A stretch of 64,000 bases of DNA from Pochonia chlamydosporia 170 (taxonomy: Eukaryota > Ascomycota > Sordariomycetes > Hypocreales > Clavicipitaceae), in contig NC_035793.1 of assembly GCF_001653235.2 (NCBI RefSeq), positions 4,898,001 to 4,962,000 of the forward strand, read 5' to 3'. Positions 44,008-56,036 of this stretch are shown here, in pieces. A model generated the notes under the pieces. The model was given only the letters and a program-made list of their open reading frames with translations, did no database searches and was not told the origin of the DNA. The position numbers and the translations under genes are program-made. Every line of letters begins with the position of its first letter. The first letter of the stretch is position 1.

Positions 44008-46083
44008 AGGGATGGATCGGGTATCATCTAGAGTGGTACACCTTGGGCATATGGTTCAGCCATCTGTAACATAAAGTGATAAGATAAGGAACAAGAGAAT
44101 TCTGTTGTTGGGATGTGCCACAGCACAAGTATCCCACCAAGGCATGGAGGACAAGTGAGACCTGAGTCCAGGCACAAAGAGAGCGTAAATCAGAGATCAT
44201 GATGCGAGCGCACAAACGAGAAACCATGCGACAGGTACGTGGCACATCACATCCCCCCTTACTTGGGTCTTAATACCAACGCGTATATCGCCTTTGGATA
44301 TTTTACTGCGGACTTGGCAGAATGTGTCGTGAATGCCGAAATAGAACGTGTCTATGCGCTAAACCATTCTTTCTCAGCCCGATGATTGTTTCAGTGACGA
44401 CTACCTAGCTCACCAACGGCCACAAGAAGATCCCAAGCAGCAAAGTCGAATCTGCAAATTTCACCAGATCTGACCTTTCTGCAGCCATAAAGCTAGAGCT
44501 TATTAAAATTGCGGCATTTAAAAACCGGCAGCCTTCGAGGCGGCAATAGGAATCGACAGATGGCAGTTACTGTATTGAGACACGTCGCGGAAAGGGCTTT
44601 GCATCAATATTCATGCAACTATACATACAGACAAATGTTTTGCCACAAATACATCTCGAATACTGTAGGAATGTATGTTAAGAGTAAGTTTCTCTCTGGA
44701 AACAGCAGGAGGAGAAGTTTCCTCGATGCTTCGCGGATGTGGAAACCTTAATCAAGCCATTCACTTCTATGAGCTAACGGTGCGGGCCTTCGTCAATGAG
44801 CTTTTGTAGGTATGAGAAACCAGTACAGTGGAGCCGTCAGCAGGATACAGAGATATCATCAGTTCCAGATTTCGGGATGATGACGCTTAAGGAAGCCTTA
44901 TTCGGAGCAACTAATTCGCATTGACTCTCGAGTATCCCAGTTGGTGACGTCGCGGCATACGAACTCATTGCAAACATTGGGTGAGATCACATAAAGCACG
45001 ATCTTTAACGCCGTTTGATGCTACTGAGGAGATAATGCATCTTAGCATGAGTGTAACAAATCCGTTAAGTAGACTGTCGCCATTGGTCCCTCTTTTGGCC
45101 GTAGAGTTTTGGAATAGTAGTGCGCCCTGAATACCGCAATAGAAGAGGAGAGAAGAAGAAGATCTTCCATGTGAATCCTTCATATGCAACAAAACTCAAA
45201 ATGAATTTTGGTCAATATTTTAGTATTGACAGGTTCAATTATATGCAGAGTTGACGGGATGCCATTTATGACACGCCTGAACACACACCAAGTCCACGTT
45301 GGATGATTATGCGGTTATACTTCCAGATATTTGTTCCGAGTTTGATAGCAGCATACTCGAGCAAACAGGATACATGTGATGCGCATTATGTATCCTGCGG
45401 CCCCCAAGGATCCTAATGGCCAAAGTTGATACGAGGTGCCACACCACCCGATGCTTGCATTTATGCGCTGTTTCCAAAAAGTGCGAATAGCGCTCTGTTC
45501 CTACGAAGCGCCTGTGATATCGAGGTACTCAGGTCTGAAGCAGTGACTGGTAGATCTGTTTTCGCATGTAACGGCGATGTCCACAGAATTTCGATTGGTT
45601 TCCTGGAATACCGTTTGCTAAGTACTCTAATTGACTGGTCGGCTTACAAGGTCCTCTAGCGAGCGTTATGCTATGGAAGCCCGCTATTGTAGATATTCTT
45701 GCGGTATTCACTCTAATAGGCATGTCAACTTCTTTTTAGCATGAAAATATTACGACTTTATGACAACATGCTTTGCTGTTTGTTGATGGCGATAGCTCGT
45801 CGGTGGTAACGCGGACAATGCAGCAGAAATTCCAAGTGACTGAGCTCGATAGAGTCACATTAAGCAACATTGAAGCCTAAAATAATGCAGGCGGTACATG
45901 TGGGAAGAAACTAGTGAAGCTCTATCAGCAGAGAAACGACGCGGTATATAAGGACGAGTTTCCCTCGAACTAAGTGTCAACAATCCCTATCATTTCACAC
46001 ATTATTACCTGAGATACTTGTCCGTTTTTAAAACCACACAAACTACACCACAATCTTTACCACGTCGGACGTATACTACAGCC
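44008..46083. other. 2.1-kb gene-free region
   Basis: No gene is supported between the HET-domain locus and the small secreted protein gene. The short open frames here have no family resemblance. The last 150 bases carry the TATA-containing promoter of the secreted protein. Confidence 0.6.
45945..45952 (+). promoter_or_regulatory. TATA box of the small secreted protein gene
   Basis: TATATAAG stands 132 bp upstream of the ATG at 46084, followed by a C/A-rich leader of the kind seen in highly inducible fungal genes. It is the clearest TATA element in the window. Confidence 0.55.
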
Positions 46084-46615
46084 ATGCGTTTCGCTACCCT
46101 TGCTACTGTTGCCTTTGCTGCTCTCGGTGGCGCTACTGCCGCCCCAGATGAGCACCAAGAAGAGTCGAGAGCCCCTATTCTGGTACAGATTTCCCATTTC
46201 AGTATTGCTACGCTCCAAATACTTACGATTTGAATGTAGGCTACGGTCTATGGCCAGCCAAACTTCATCGATGGCTCTCGATCCATTTCCGGCTCGGGGG
46301 ATTGCAGCGATCTTCTAAATATGTGAGCCATGAAATTTATTCTCATCCTATCACTTTACCCAACTGTAACGCTAACGACCCAAAGTCGCAATAACGTTCG
46401 ATCCATTCGAATTAAGAAAAACACTCGGTACTGCGTTTTTTACAAGTAAGTAACCTGCGCTTGTTTATTGCTGAACTCTCTTTTCAAGCAGTATTTCTGA
46501 TCACGCGGTGGCAAGGAAACAACGATGCCAGGGCAGGCAATCTAATAAATACTTCCACGACGACCGTTTCATTCCCGACAAGAACTGGGTCTCCGTGAAG
46601 TGCTTCCGTAAATAA
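46084..46615 (+). CDS. Small secreted four-cysteine protein (candidate effector)
   Basis: Four exons (46084-46182, 46240-46322, 46386-46445, 46492-46615) encode 121 residues; the introns are 57, 63, 46 bp and all have GT/AG borders, with GTGAGC and GTAAGT donors for the last two. A strong signal peptide covers residues 1-20 (MRFATLATVAFAALGG, cleavage near TAA/PDE). A short acidic stretch ending EESR follows and may be a propeptide. The mature part begins API. Cysteines are at 55, 77, 93 and 118, enough for two disulfides. The pattern VYGQPNFIDGSRSI, then C-DLLN, YCVFY and VKCF recalls small fungal secreted proteins with a beta/gamma-crystallin-like Greek-key fold; that fold is inference. The gene lies in gene-poor DNA, as effectors often do. 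Function is unknown. Confidence 0.8.
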
Positions 46616-47296
46616 GATGCTACATGAAGCAAGATACATTGTAAGTTGGCGGATAGGGTACGGAAGGCCTTCCCTGTGTCTTACGCACAACAGCTAATAT
46701 GATCTTCTGTGGAATTTGCAGTTTATGCGGTGGATGAGCTCTGATGGCCAAGTCTTAATATTGCGTAGCTCTGACGGTTTGCCGCGAGGCAGGGATGGTG
46801 GAGTTCGTCGTGTGGGACGAGGACGGTCCTTTTATTTGGTGTGAATGGCTGGCAGGTAATAGTTTGTGAATCTTAAGTAATTGTTAGCCATGTCATATGG
46901 AGCAGCAGCTGATAGTGAATTGAAAGAAGTGCCTGACTACTGCATTCCGATGTATTCCAGTGAAACAAGTTTCAAGAACACTTTTATTCTACAGAATTAA
47001 TCACATTGAGCTTGAATTTGCATTGAATGGCAACACGTATGAAGAATCGAATGAATTTTGGGTATATACCGTTGGAAGCTACATTATGTGAGACAAACGA
47101 CAGATATACTGTGCCATTCTTAGATTTTAGTTAATTAAGTCTTATCCAGATCACAGCTGCCTTACAATTTTGTTCCTTGCGAAAATCATATTCTAGCTAT
47201 TGCTTTTGTCGCGGGCAATTTTCAGGATTTTGGGACACCAACTTGTACATGTCCAATTTTGCTCCACATACATGCAAGATGTTACGGTCAAACTAC
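46616..47296. other. Intergenic between convergent genes
   Basis: This 681-bp, fairly AT-rich stretch holds the 3' ends of the small secreted protein gene (plus) and the ARL8-like gene (minus). No further gene or repeat is seen. Confidence 0.6.
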
Positions 47297-48134
47297 TTAG
47301 CCCGCCCAACCTAGGAGGAACTGTATCACCTCGTCCAAGTTAATTCTCTCCTTGGCGCTAATGCCATAGCAATACACAGCACGGCTTCGGATCTTGGCCA
47401 GATCCAACTCGTCAATCAGCTCGTCCATGGACAATTTTTGAGGAAGATCAAACTTGCTCCCGAGAACAAGAAGAGGAACACCTCTCAACGACTCCTTGCT
47501 CATAAGGCCATGGAGCTCGTATTTGGCTTGGGATATAAGTGGTATGTCACTCATGTCGACGATAAAAATGATGACGTCGACACCGTGACAGTACCGCTCT
47601 TGCAATCTTCGAGACTTTGGATGGCTACTGATATCTCGACATATGAGTGTGACATTGTCCCTATGCAACCGCTTGGTGCTATGCCTCATAGTTGGGGTTG
47701 AGCTGCATGATGTTAGTGTTGGTAAGTTGGATCCATGGCTAAGACGATTATGGTCTGAAATGATGTGCCACAGACTGCGTTGATGAATGACAGGATGCTT
47801 ACTCAAAGGTAAATTCACCACCCTAATGCCGACCAAGTCTCAGTAAGGGACACTACTTTTACTAAATTTGGGAGACTCACCATCAGGACCTTCAACAGAG
47901 ACGTTTTCCCAGCATTCTTCAAACCAGTCACAACAACTTCCATCTCCATGGTCCTATATCATTGAATCAATATTACACTTGCCTCTGAATAACGACTGAG
48001 AGACCCCGTGCCAAGCAGGGAGAGCACTTAGGCCGCCCGCAAGGTTGACTCCAAAAGCATAGCAAATACGGCTGAGCAACTTACCTCCGCCTCCGTGCCC
48101 ACCAGCCATGCACAGTCTCAAGTATGCGAGGCAT
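47297..48134 (-). CDS. ARL8-like small GTPase with degenerate G3 and G4 motifs
   Basis: Four exons (48134-48085, 47953-47881, 47822-47803, 47702-47297) encode 182 residues, close to the 186 of ARL8. Intron sizes are 131, 58 and 100 bp, with GTAAGT, GTGAGT and GTAAGC donors. The N-terminal amphipathic helix (MPRILETVHGWWARR) and P-loop (GLKNAGKTSLL) are kept, as are the C-terminal family blocks SKESLRGVPLLVLG, SMDELIDELDLAKI and the G5-type YGISAKE. However the switch II/G3 motif, normally WDLGGQP, reads RDISSHP, losing the Gly pair and the catalytic Gln. G4 NKxD reads SKFD, and the switch I PTVGF reads PTMRH. ARL8 normally couples lysosomes/vacuoles to transport. This copy keeps an open frame and all splice sites but probably cannot hydrolyse, or perhaps bind, GTP normally. 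It may be a pseudo-GTPase paralog or an early pseudogene. Confidence 0.82.
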
Positions 48135-51100
48135 CAATGCGGATGTGACGGTGGTCCCGTATGCGCTGAGGCGCCAAAATCGTTAATCAATGCACGGCAG
48201 TTGTAGTTGGTGGTAGGGTGTAATGCAAGAAGATCGATTTGGAGTTGGAAGATGCAGAGGTGCTGCAGAAAAGGGGCCTGGGCTTTTAAAACGATGAGTT
48301 GTCCATTTCATCAAGAACACAGCTGGTCACTTTTTCGTCAGATTCTTGCAACTACTGGAGAAACCCCTCTCTCAAGATCACTTTCTCCGGTACATGCAAA
48401 GTAACTGGTAGATAACTTGGCGTCATCCGAGGAGAATAAAACATGGCAGGTTTGGTAATTGGGTTGAAGAATGTTTGGGGATGGTGCGCAGGTGGGCTGG
48501 ATGGCGTATGCAGGCACCGCGAACTGGAACACCAAAACAAAATACCCCTGACTTACGAAGAAAGAACCATCACTGGTAGGCTAGAGCTCTCAGCCAAACC
48601 ACCAGTTGTTTACGGAGTGCCATGAGTTGGAAATACGATTCGAGGTGTCAGTGGCGTCTTGGCAACGAACTCCTCCAACCCAGATGTTGAGCATGAAAAC
48701 AGGGACCAGGGGCGAAGAACCATTGCAAATAGTATAATAATCCCAATGTCCTGATTTGTAGCGCAATTGGGATAAACTGGACTGTGTAGGTGTATTTTCA
48801 ATTGCTCCCTCTATGAACTACCCTTTCTCACTTATGACATTCATCAATTGGGTTAACTCTGTGTAAGATAAAGTGTCTCGGCAAACTCCTTGAGTTATGC
48901 TTTGCTTTCAGTTATACCCCGCGAACGTCAATCTCTACCCTTTCATGCCTAGTGCTAAACCCTTAGCCTAGAATTCGACAAGTCTGCTCTAGTTTACGTA
49001 AATGCAGAGTTGCCAAACTCCAGAACTTCAGGAACCAGGTCCAACTCCAGCGAGTGTGGGAGGGACTAGATGGCAACTAGTGTGTGTTGACTGGCTTTGT
49101 TTTGGCTGAGCTGCTGCTCGCCAGGTGATGACTCCCCAACCCCCTGGTCACAACAAAGCCAAATCTCGCGTTGAATGTAGCAAGAAATCTGCGCTACGAG
49201 ACCGTTGTAACGGTCGTTAATGGCAGTTGTAAGCTCGCCCGTCATAGTAGCGTAAGGCGTCGACACGAGTCGAAATTCGGTTAAGTCACGGCTACTCAGC
49301 TAACTACATGAGGCAAAGGTGATTAGAAGCCAATGAAGAGGGTGGGAAGGAAAGCCTGGCAGAGTCTCGGGTATTTGAGGTACAACCAAAGACCATGCTT
49401 ACTTCATCCCCTTGGCGTTCGGTTTGTGCGTCTTCTACTCTTCTGCCTCTCATTTAAACTGATGGAGACCCCGAGTTCACACCCCATCATAACAAACGCT
49501 TGTGTCTTGAATCCGTCTTGAGGCTCTAGTATCCGACTTGCGCCCGGAGGCTGGGTCTACAGGAAATCAACTGCCAATTACTGCTGTCGGAGATAAACTA
49601 CGTCTAAATAATGTGGATGCCCTCCTTGATTTTGAGTAACCTAGGCATTCTGGGAATCACCTTGGCATCGTCTGACTGTTTGGCACTTGTTCTTAATCGG
49701 TACCGTATCAGCTCGTGTTATACATGACATTTGCGCCTGTTTCGCGCCTGTTCCTATAGAATATTGTTCACAAACCGCTTTGGTTTGTTACGTTTCGGTT
49801 CTGGCCTGCGGCTTTCACAATGCTCCTGGTATTGATTCTAATCCTTACACATTGTGAATGATGGAGCCTCACACCACCGGAGAATTTGCCTATTCGTGAG
49901 CCCAAATACACACACTACGCAGCAAGCTCATGGATGATCCTCGTGAGACAAGAAGCCACTGTGTCGAGTTGACATATTTGCCGACGCCGTATCGCCCTTT
50001 GCAAGCCCAGTTAATCTCAGGAGAAATAACCAGCCACACCCGGGCCTGGAACTAACAGTAACCGCGTGGATCCGATCTATGCCGTTTTGCCATGCCTCAA
50101 GGGTCCAGATTCAGCCTGGCTGTCATCCTCAGAGTGCCTGGACTCAAAGTAACACGAGGTCCGTCCCGCCCAGTTGAGGCGACCACATGTGAAAAGCCCG
50201 CGATGGAGCTACGTATGTGAATTCAGGTCAAATCTGAGCCTCCCAAGTGAGTTTGAAATGGTCTCTCGATAGCTCTGGATGGGTGGGTTTTGTCAACAGC
50301 TCTCGGCCATTCCTTCAGTGCTCCAAAGACGAGATTCTTGGAGGAAATCAGGCTCAGTACGGCCTTTGATGCTGGATCGAATGTAGGAAATGCGGCTGCA
50401 TGAGTGGGAGGCGATAGTACGAACTCACTTTGCTACGGGTCTGTCAGAGACAAAGAAGAGGGCGACGATAAGGACTGGGAGAAAAAGCCAATGTTGTGGC
50501 TGGGCATAGCTTCAAGAGTAGTCTCTCTGAGAACCTTGGCAGCCAAAAGCTTTAGCCAGGCGCTTGGTCCAATGGATGACGAGTACATCCAGAAGTTGCA
50601 AAACGTGATCATTCCATCTGAGCAGATGGATGAATGAGGTCCCTGGTCCATCGGAAAACAGGTTCGCTGATCTTTTCACCAACCCCATCCATCCTGGGCA
50701 TGGTAAAGATGGCGAGAAGACGAGATTGGCCCGATCATGTCCAACATGCACAACAAACCCTTAGCTGTCGACCAATGCTTCGGAGATAACAAGCTTTATG
50801 AAAGCTCGAATCGAGGATAGTGAATATGCAGGATATGAATTTAGGTCGGGAGTCGCGCGAACTGCCCACTAGTTTTGCGCCTGCCACAGGGTTGGATGAT
50901 TGTGTGTCTCTCTCTTTCTCTGGCTGGTGACAGGTCGAATGGCCCAGTCCGACGCACTGGGAGCTCCGGAATGGTCGTACGATGGGCGAGAGCAGAGAGG
51001 ACATGGCTTCAGTAAGCCACGTCGTCTTTGGCGACAGAGTTCGGAGTACTCCGTAGCAAACGAGGGTTCTTGGCGGCGTTGAGATCCATGTTTGGTCGTG

Positions 51101-53041
51101 GTTCGCGATCCCAAAAGGCGACTCTACCCAGTTTCTGTTGCCCTACACCCTTGTCCTGTAGAAATTCCCCAGACTATAACACGTTTTGCTTATTACTAGA
51201 TGAGCCTCATAGAGCTGGGGGAATCGTGTACCGAAGCCACGGTTAGCCGAGACAGCGAGTCCGAGATGGAGCCATGATTTTGACAGCTTCTGCTAGCAAC
51301 TGCGGAGTTTCTCACCTGAAGCCACCACATTTTGGTCACCCACAAACAGGGCTGGGTTTGTACAAAAAGCCAGGGTATGTACTAGAGAAAGAGTTCCGCT
51401 AAGACCCAAGCTTGCCACCAATGGGTCTCCCACGTTTCCAGTACCAAGGAAAGACGATGTCGCCTGGTTGGAATTATGCAGGTTGCCCACTAGTGCCGAT
51501 GGCTCTGCACCAGCCATGACGTTTTTCTGACCAAAAGCTGTTGTTCTCTGGGGCTCCAGGTCCTTATCGAGTTTCCCTATGTGCCTGGCAGGTTACCAGA
51601 ATGCTCTGGAGTTGACCGTTTGTAGGACAACCTTGGCCAGGGCATGCCTAGAACCCCGTATAAGGAAAATGGGGTATCTGAAACTGGATCAACATAAAAT
51701 TTTCATAACCAGAAAATTCCTTGATTCCCCTCAACTCTAAACTCAGCGGGGTTAACTCCACAGTGAAGCCACCATCACGTCGCAAACGCCCGCTTTGGAC
51801 CCTTGCTGAACTGACAAAGTCAAAGATATTGACAGGACTGATAGCTTTCCGACGGTTTCCACCCTAGCCTCAAGAATTGGGTTTTCGCCCAGATACTGGT
51901 TACTGCTTTCTTGTCATCTGCACAAGTTGTGGCGCAAGGGGCAAGGTATTGTCAAGAGGGGGGGACGCAACCACAATGTCGTCTTGTCACCAATAGACGA
52001 TTTGTCCCACCACACCCTCTCGAGCTCGAGCAGAACGCGGGGTGCAGATTGACGGACCCTGATTGCATCGACCCTGTTAGCGCCAGCGTTCGCTTCTCTT
52101 GGATCGCCGCTAGGGTGCCTCGAATATTGGCGCTAGGAATGTAGGCCCAGAGTAAGGGGTGCAGAAGCAGGTGATGAAGGTTTGTTAAAAAGTGGGCAGA
52201 GGAATCTCTCTGACCCAAAAGCGATCCCAAGTTGCATTTGCTCATGGCAGAATCGGGAATTGTGAGCAAAACAATGGCTTTGTCGACTGCATGATGCAGC
52301 ATGATGCGTCCTGCAAGTGCAGCGATGTTGGAATAGGGCTGAGTCCCGAAAACGAGTTCGTCTATAACAGACAGAAGAAGGCTATAATGAAACTGAGAAA
52401 ACTCTCGGGTTCAAGCTAGATACTTCTTGTCCATTTTCATTCCACCCATCTTTCTGACTAGCGGGAGCTTTACCAAGCTCCATCTGTTCAAGCGCAACGG
52501 CCATGTGTGGCATTTCGCAGACAGACAAGAGCCTCGATAGAGTTGAGCGAACTTGTGGCCAGAAGCTAGCACCCAGCCTTGAAGAGAAAGCCACGCTGGG
52601 GAGGCACCCAGCGTCACAAGCTATTGCTCTCACAATTGGTCCAGACGTACCTGGACTTGCACACCATCCTGCTCATGTTTTCTCTTTTCACCTTCGCCTC
52701 GTCACGGTCTGGTTACACAGAGAACCGAACAGCCGTTCTGGACAAAGACTCGGCGGGCAGAGGAGGCGGGGCGATGCGAGAAGGGTTCACGGATAGCAGA
52801 CGACTACTCTTGTTGATCAGCTCCAAATCGATCTAGATGGCTCGTGGTGCCTGGACTACGGATAGATAGAAGACGGTTATTTATGGAGGCCAAGGTCCCT
52901 CCCGAACCCATATCCCGTGTTCCGTTCTTTTACTTTCCCTTTTATGCCCTTTTACACTTTGCAAATACACCGTTATCACAACCTGAACAATAATTATATC
53001 TGGACTCTCTCATAGCATAGCCTAGAGGAGCTGTTAAAAGT
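48135..53041. other. 4.9-kb gene-poor region
   Basis: No gene with recognisable family or splice structure is present between the ARL8-like gene and the bZIP gene. Open frames are below 120 codons and their translations have no domain-like pattern. The last few hundred bases should contain the bZIP promoter. I see no inverted or direct terminal repeats that would mark a transposon. Confidence 0.55.
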
Positions 53042-53773
53042 ATGGCATCAATGCACCCGGAATACCAGCCTGACAACTTCTTTGCCGGTCCACTGGACTT
53101 CCCGTTTTGGCAGCAAGACGAGTCATGCTTCAACAACTACGTTGAGCCTTATGTTCCGGAGTATACATATCCCTACCATGACAACTCTTCCCAGTCGTCG
53201 TTTTCATCTTTCAACGGGAGCATGGTCTGGATGGAGAGCTCTGAGCAGCTCCCCAGCCCAAACAATCCTGTAACACCGCCAACTCCAACTGTCCCTACCC
53301 CCATCCAGGCCACCTTGTCCAACACCAACCTGAAAGTCATGGACACCCAGCACAAGGACAACATAATCACCAACCGGAAGCGAAAACAGCAATCCGCGGC
53401 CAGCATCAACTCAAAGTCAAGGAGATCATGCCGCTCTCAGTCATCATCGTCGTCCTTGAAGTCTGAGTACAGCAGCCATGGCATTGACCCCAACATCAAG
53501 GAAGAAGTCAACTTAGAGCGCAGCCGCAAGGCAGCCAACAAATTCAGAGAACGCCAGCGCAACGAAATAGCGCAACTTGCATCAGAAGAACACACTATAG
53601 AGGACTCAAACCGCCAGCTACGCAGCATGCTTAACGCACTTACGAGTGAGATTCTTGCGCTCAAGATGCAAATACTCCAGCATACCAATTGCAACTGCAA
53701 GCTCATACAGGCGTATATTAATAAGGAAGCTCATCATTTTGTTCAAAGTTTAGAAGGAGTCGCGAATGCCTAA
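53042..53773 (+). CDS. bZIP transcription factor (fungal ATF/CREB-like)
   Basis: An intronless 243-residue protein. The first 100 residues are acidic, aromatic and Pro/Ser-rich, as in activation domains. A Ser-rich basic patch (SRRSCRSQSSSSS) lies near 130. The basic region begins at Glu159 (ERSRKAANKFRERQR), followed by a leucine-zipper-like helix with heptad hydrophobics (SEILALKMQILQHTNCNC) and the family tail KLIQAYINKEA. The tail closely matches fungal bZIPs that carry ANKFR basic regions. The normally invariant Asn of the N-x7-R signature is Ser161 here. It should act as a nuclear dimer binding TGACG/CRE-like sites, with altered recognition possible. A polyadenylation-like AATAAA occurs at 54036-54041. 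Confidence 0.9.
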   Translation: MASMHPEYQPDNFFAGPLDFPFWQQDESCFNNYVEPYVPEYTYPYHDNSSQSSFSSFNGSMVWMESSEQLPSPNNPVTPPTPTVPTPIQATLSNTNLKVMDTQHKDNIITNRKRKQQSAASINSKSRRSCRSQSSSSSLKSEYSSHGIDPNIKEEVNLERSRKAANKFRERQRNEIAQLASEEHTIEDSNRQLRSMLNALTSEILALKMQILQHTNCNCKLIQAYINKEAHHFVQSLEGVANA

Positions 53774-56036
53774 ATAGCTTTTGTCATGGTTTTAGCGGTG
53801 GGCGTCAACATGGACAACCACGACAAAGCTTCGAGGTCAGGATGTGTAGCACGGATATGGACATGTAGGATTGTTGTAGGGATTATGGTGTGTACAAATT
53901 ATCATTTTGGAAAGAAAACAGCATCAGTGCCTCACGGCGGGAGTAAACGGTAGTCAGTTAAGGGTAAGGTGTTTATCAATTTCGTGGTTTTGGTACTCTA
54001 CTTGAACTAGTCTCGTCATTCTTTTGCTTGGATTCAATAAAAGCACATTTTCTTTTGTGAGCCTACACAAACGGATTCATATCATGGTGACTGTGATTGG
54101 CAACTTCTTGAATAGGTGTCCGACTGTCAAAAGAAACTATTGACATGGATAAAATTTCCGATGCAGGCATTTATCCGTTTGATCGAGTGATGGCGGCAGG
54201 GAGACGTCCACAAACGTGCCTGTAGTTATCGCCGCAAAACGCAGGTGACTTGGAGCATTTGAGATTGCAAAGTATCTGCTACCCCGCCATACGTGAATAT
54301 CTACCACGGCATGATAGCGCATTTGGCTGTGGGCAGATGCGTTGTGCCGCAGACTGCACAGACGTTATGCTTCACCCAGCAGGGAGGGACCATCATGGGA
54401 CCACCTGACCCTTTCAATGGCAACAAATACTGCAACTAATAAATAGTGTTATGAAATGATATGTCACATCGATATTCGACCCGGCTGGTCGGCTTGAATG
54501 GGGATGGCAGAGTGAGATGTGATCCACTACATGAGGCGAGTGAATGGTTGTACGGAGATGATGCAATGCCGGACTACGAAAAGAAGGCAAAGGTCCTTTT
54601 CATACGGCTACGGAAAGTCCCCTTTCTTGTTACTTGGATTGAGAGTTTTCGAATGCATCTCTGGACAAGCAGCACACTTCGATGGTGCATATCCTGGCTC
54701 CCCAGCCCGTTTCTCTCTGCGGGCCTCGGTTGTACTGAGGCAAGTATCTACTTCAGATGTATGAGTCTGGTCTTTGCAGTTACTTGAAGGGTGTAAAGTG
54801 CCCATGTTCGTATAGTAAATTGCCGGTAGAGTTGACTGTGATGCATGTAAAGGCCGGCGCAACATGATACTGTCCTTTGGGACTCGACCCAGCTAGCATC
54901 TCCTCTGTTAAGTATTGTATCTTCATAATGCCGGCCACAGTTAATAAACTTGTAAGTATATTTAACTTCTGTAACTGTACGCAGTGGCCGGATCTCGGCG
55001 AAATAACAGAGTCAGTCAATGCGCTCATCGCAATTGAGGGTTCATCGATGAGACTTAGACCCTCTTACACCTTACTTGTCAAAATACGGTCTCCTCTCAT
55101 AAATACTTGCTGTTTTACTCATACTAATTGAGGTCTTACATCAGAAAGAATGTGACATACTTCTATTAATTATGCCTATGATATATATCAGTGAGATTTA
55201 GTCGCTCACTCAACTTCCGTAGCATTGCAGCTCAGCACCATCTCCTGGCAGTTGACTCACACAGGTCCAACTTCAACTATCAGTTCCAATCGTCCTCATC
55301 TCTATCCATGCATTAGAAAAGAAGCTAATCACAGCAAAAGGCCCGGCATAATGACACTACAGGTTTCATCAACTGACCTCGAATCACTCAACCCATCATC
55401 GCATCATCAAGCCCGATAAAGCACTTACAGCTCGCAGTATCACGCCAAACCAGGCAAGTGCTAAACAAACACTCAAATCACAAACTCCCCCTTTCTCATA
55501 AATGACCCGAATCTCATCGTAGTTGAGATGCCCCTTGTCCCTGCATCAGTTCCACTATGACTCCTCTGTGACTCTTCAACCAGCAAAAAGTTATGTTGAA
55601 CCCCAGATTGGAACCACTTCTCCGCTTTTCACAACAAACCAAGCTGCACATCGGGACGGCAAAAATTTCCGTCGTAAACACATCCCAGGAATACGACTGA
55701 CTCACAGTCCCAAAGAGGAAGCAACTCATCCCAGGCCGGCAATTTGTCTACGTAACGCGTCCATACGACTCGGTACTCGGCAAGGAGTGGACAAGATTCT
55801 GATCTGTGGGGTTGTAGCGCAATGGTTGAGTTTTAGCGAATCTAGATTACTTAAAGGCACTAGTTTGTCGCAGATCGAGTGAGAGTTTGCAACTCAGGAC
55901 ACTCAACTCAGCTTACCCTCACTGTAAGAAAACTCATTCATCTCACAGACATACACTGCTTTAACCTCTCTCTATCCATCCACCCAGCTTGCGGCACAAA
56001 TATACTAAAAAAGGCATCACTAACATACTCAGCAAA
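53774..56036. other. 2.3-kb intergenic region
   Basis: The left part is the bZIP 3' flank. The right part should be the methyltransferase promoter. A perfect RNA polymerase III box-A-like string is present at 55815-55825 but without a matching T arm, so no tRNA is called. No protein gene is supported. Confidence 0.55.

Noticed and set aside
55815..55825. Perfect tRNA box-A-like string TAGCGCAATGG
   Set aside because: No consistent acceptor or T stem follows; the nearest box-B-like string (GATCGAGTG) misses the final C and cannot form the T arm.
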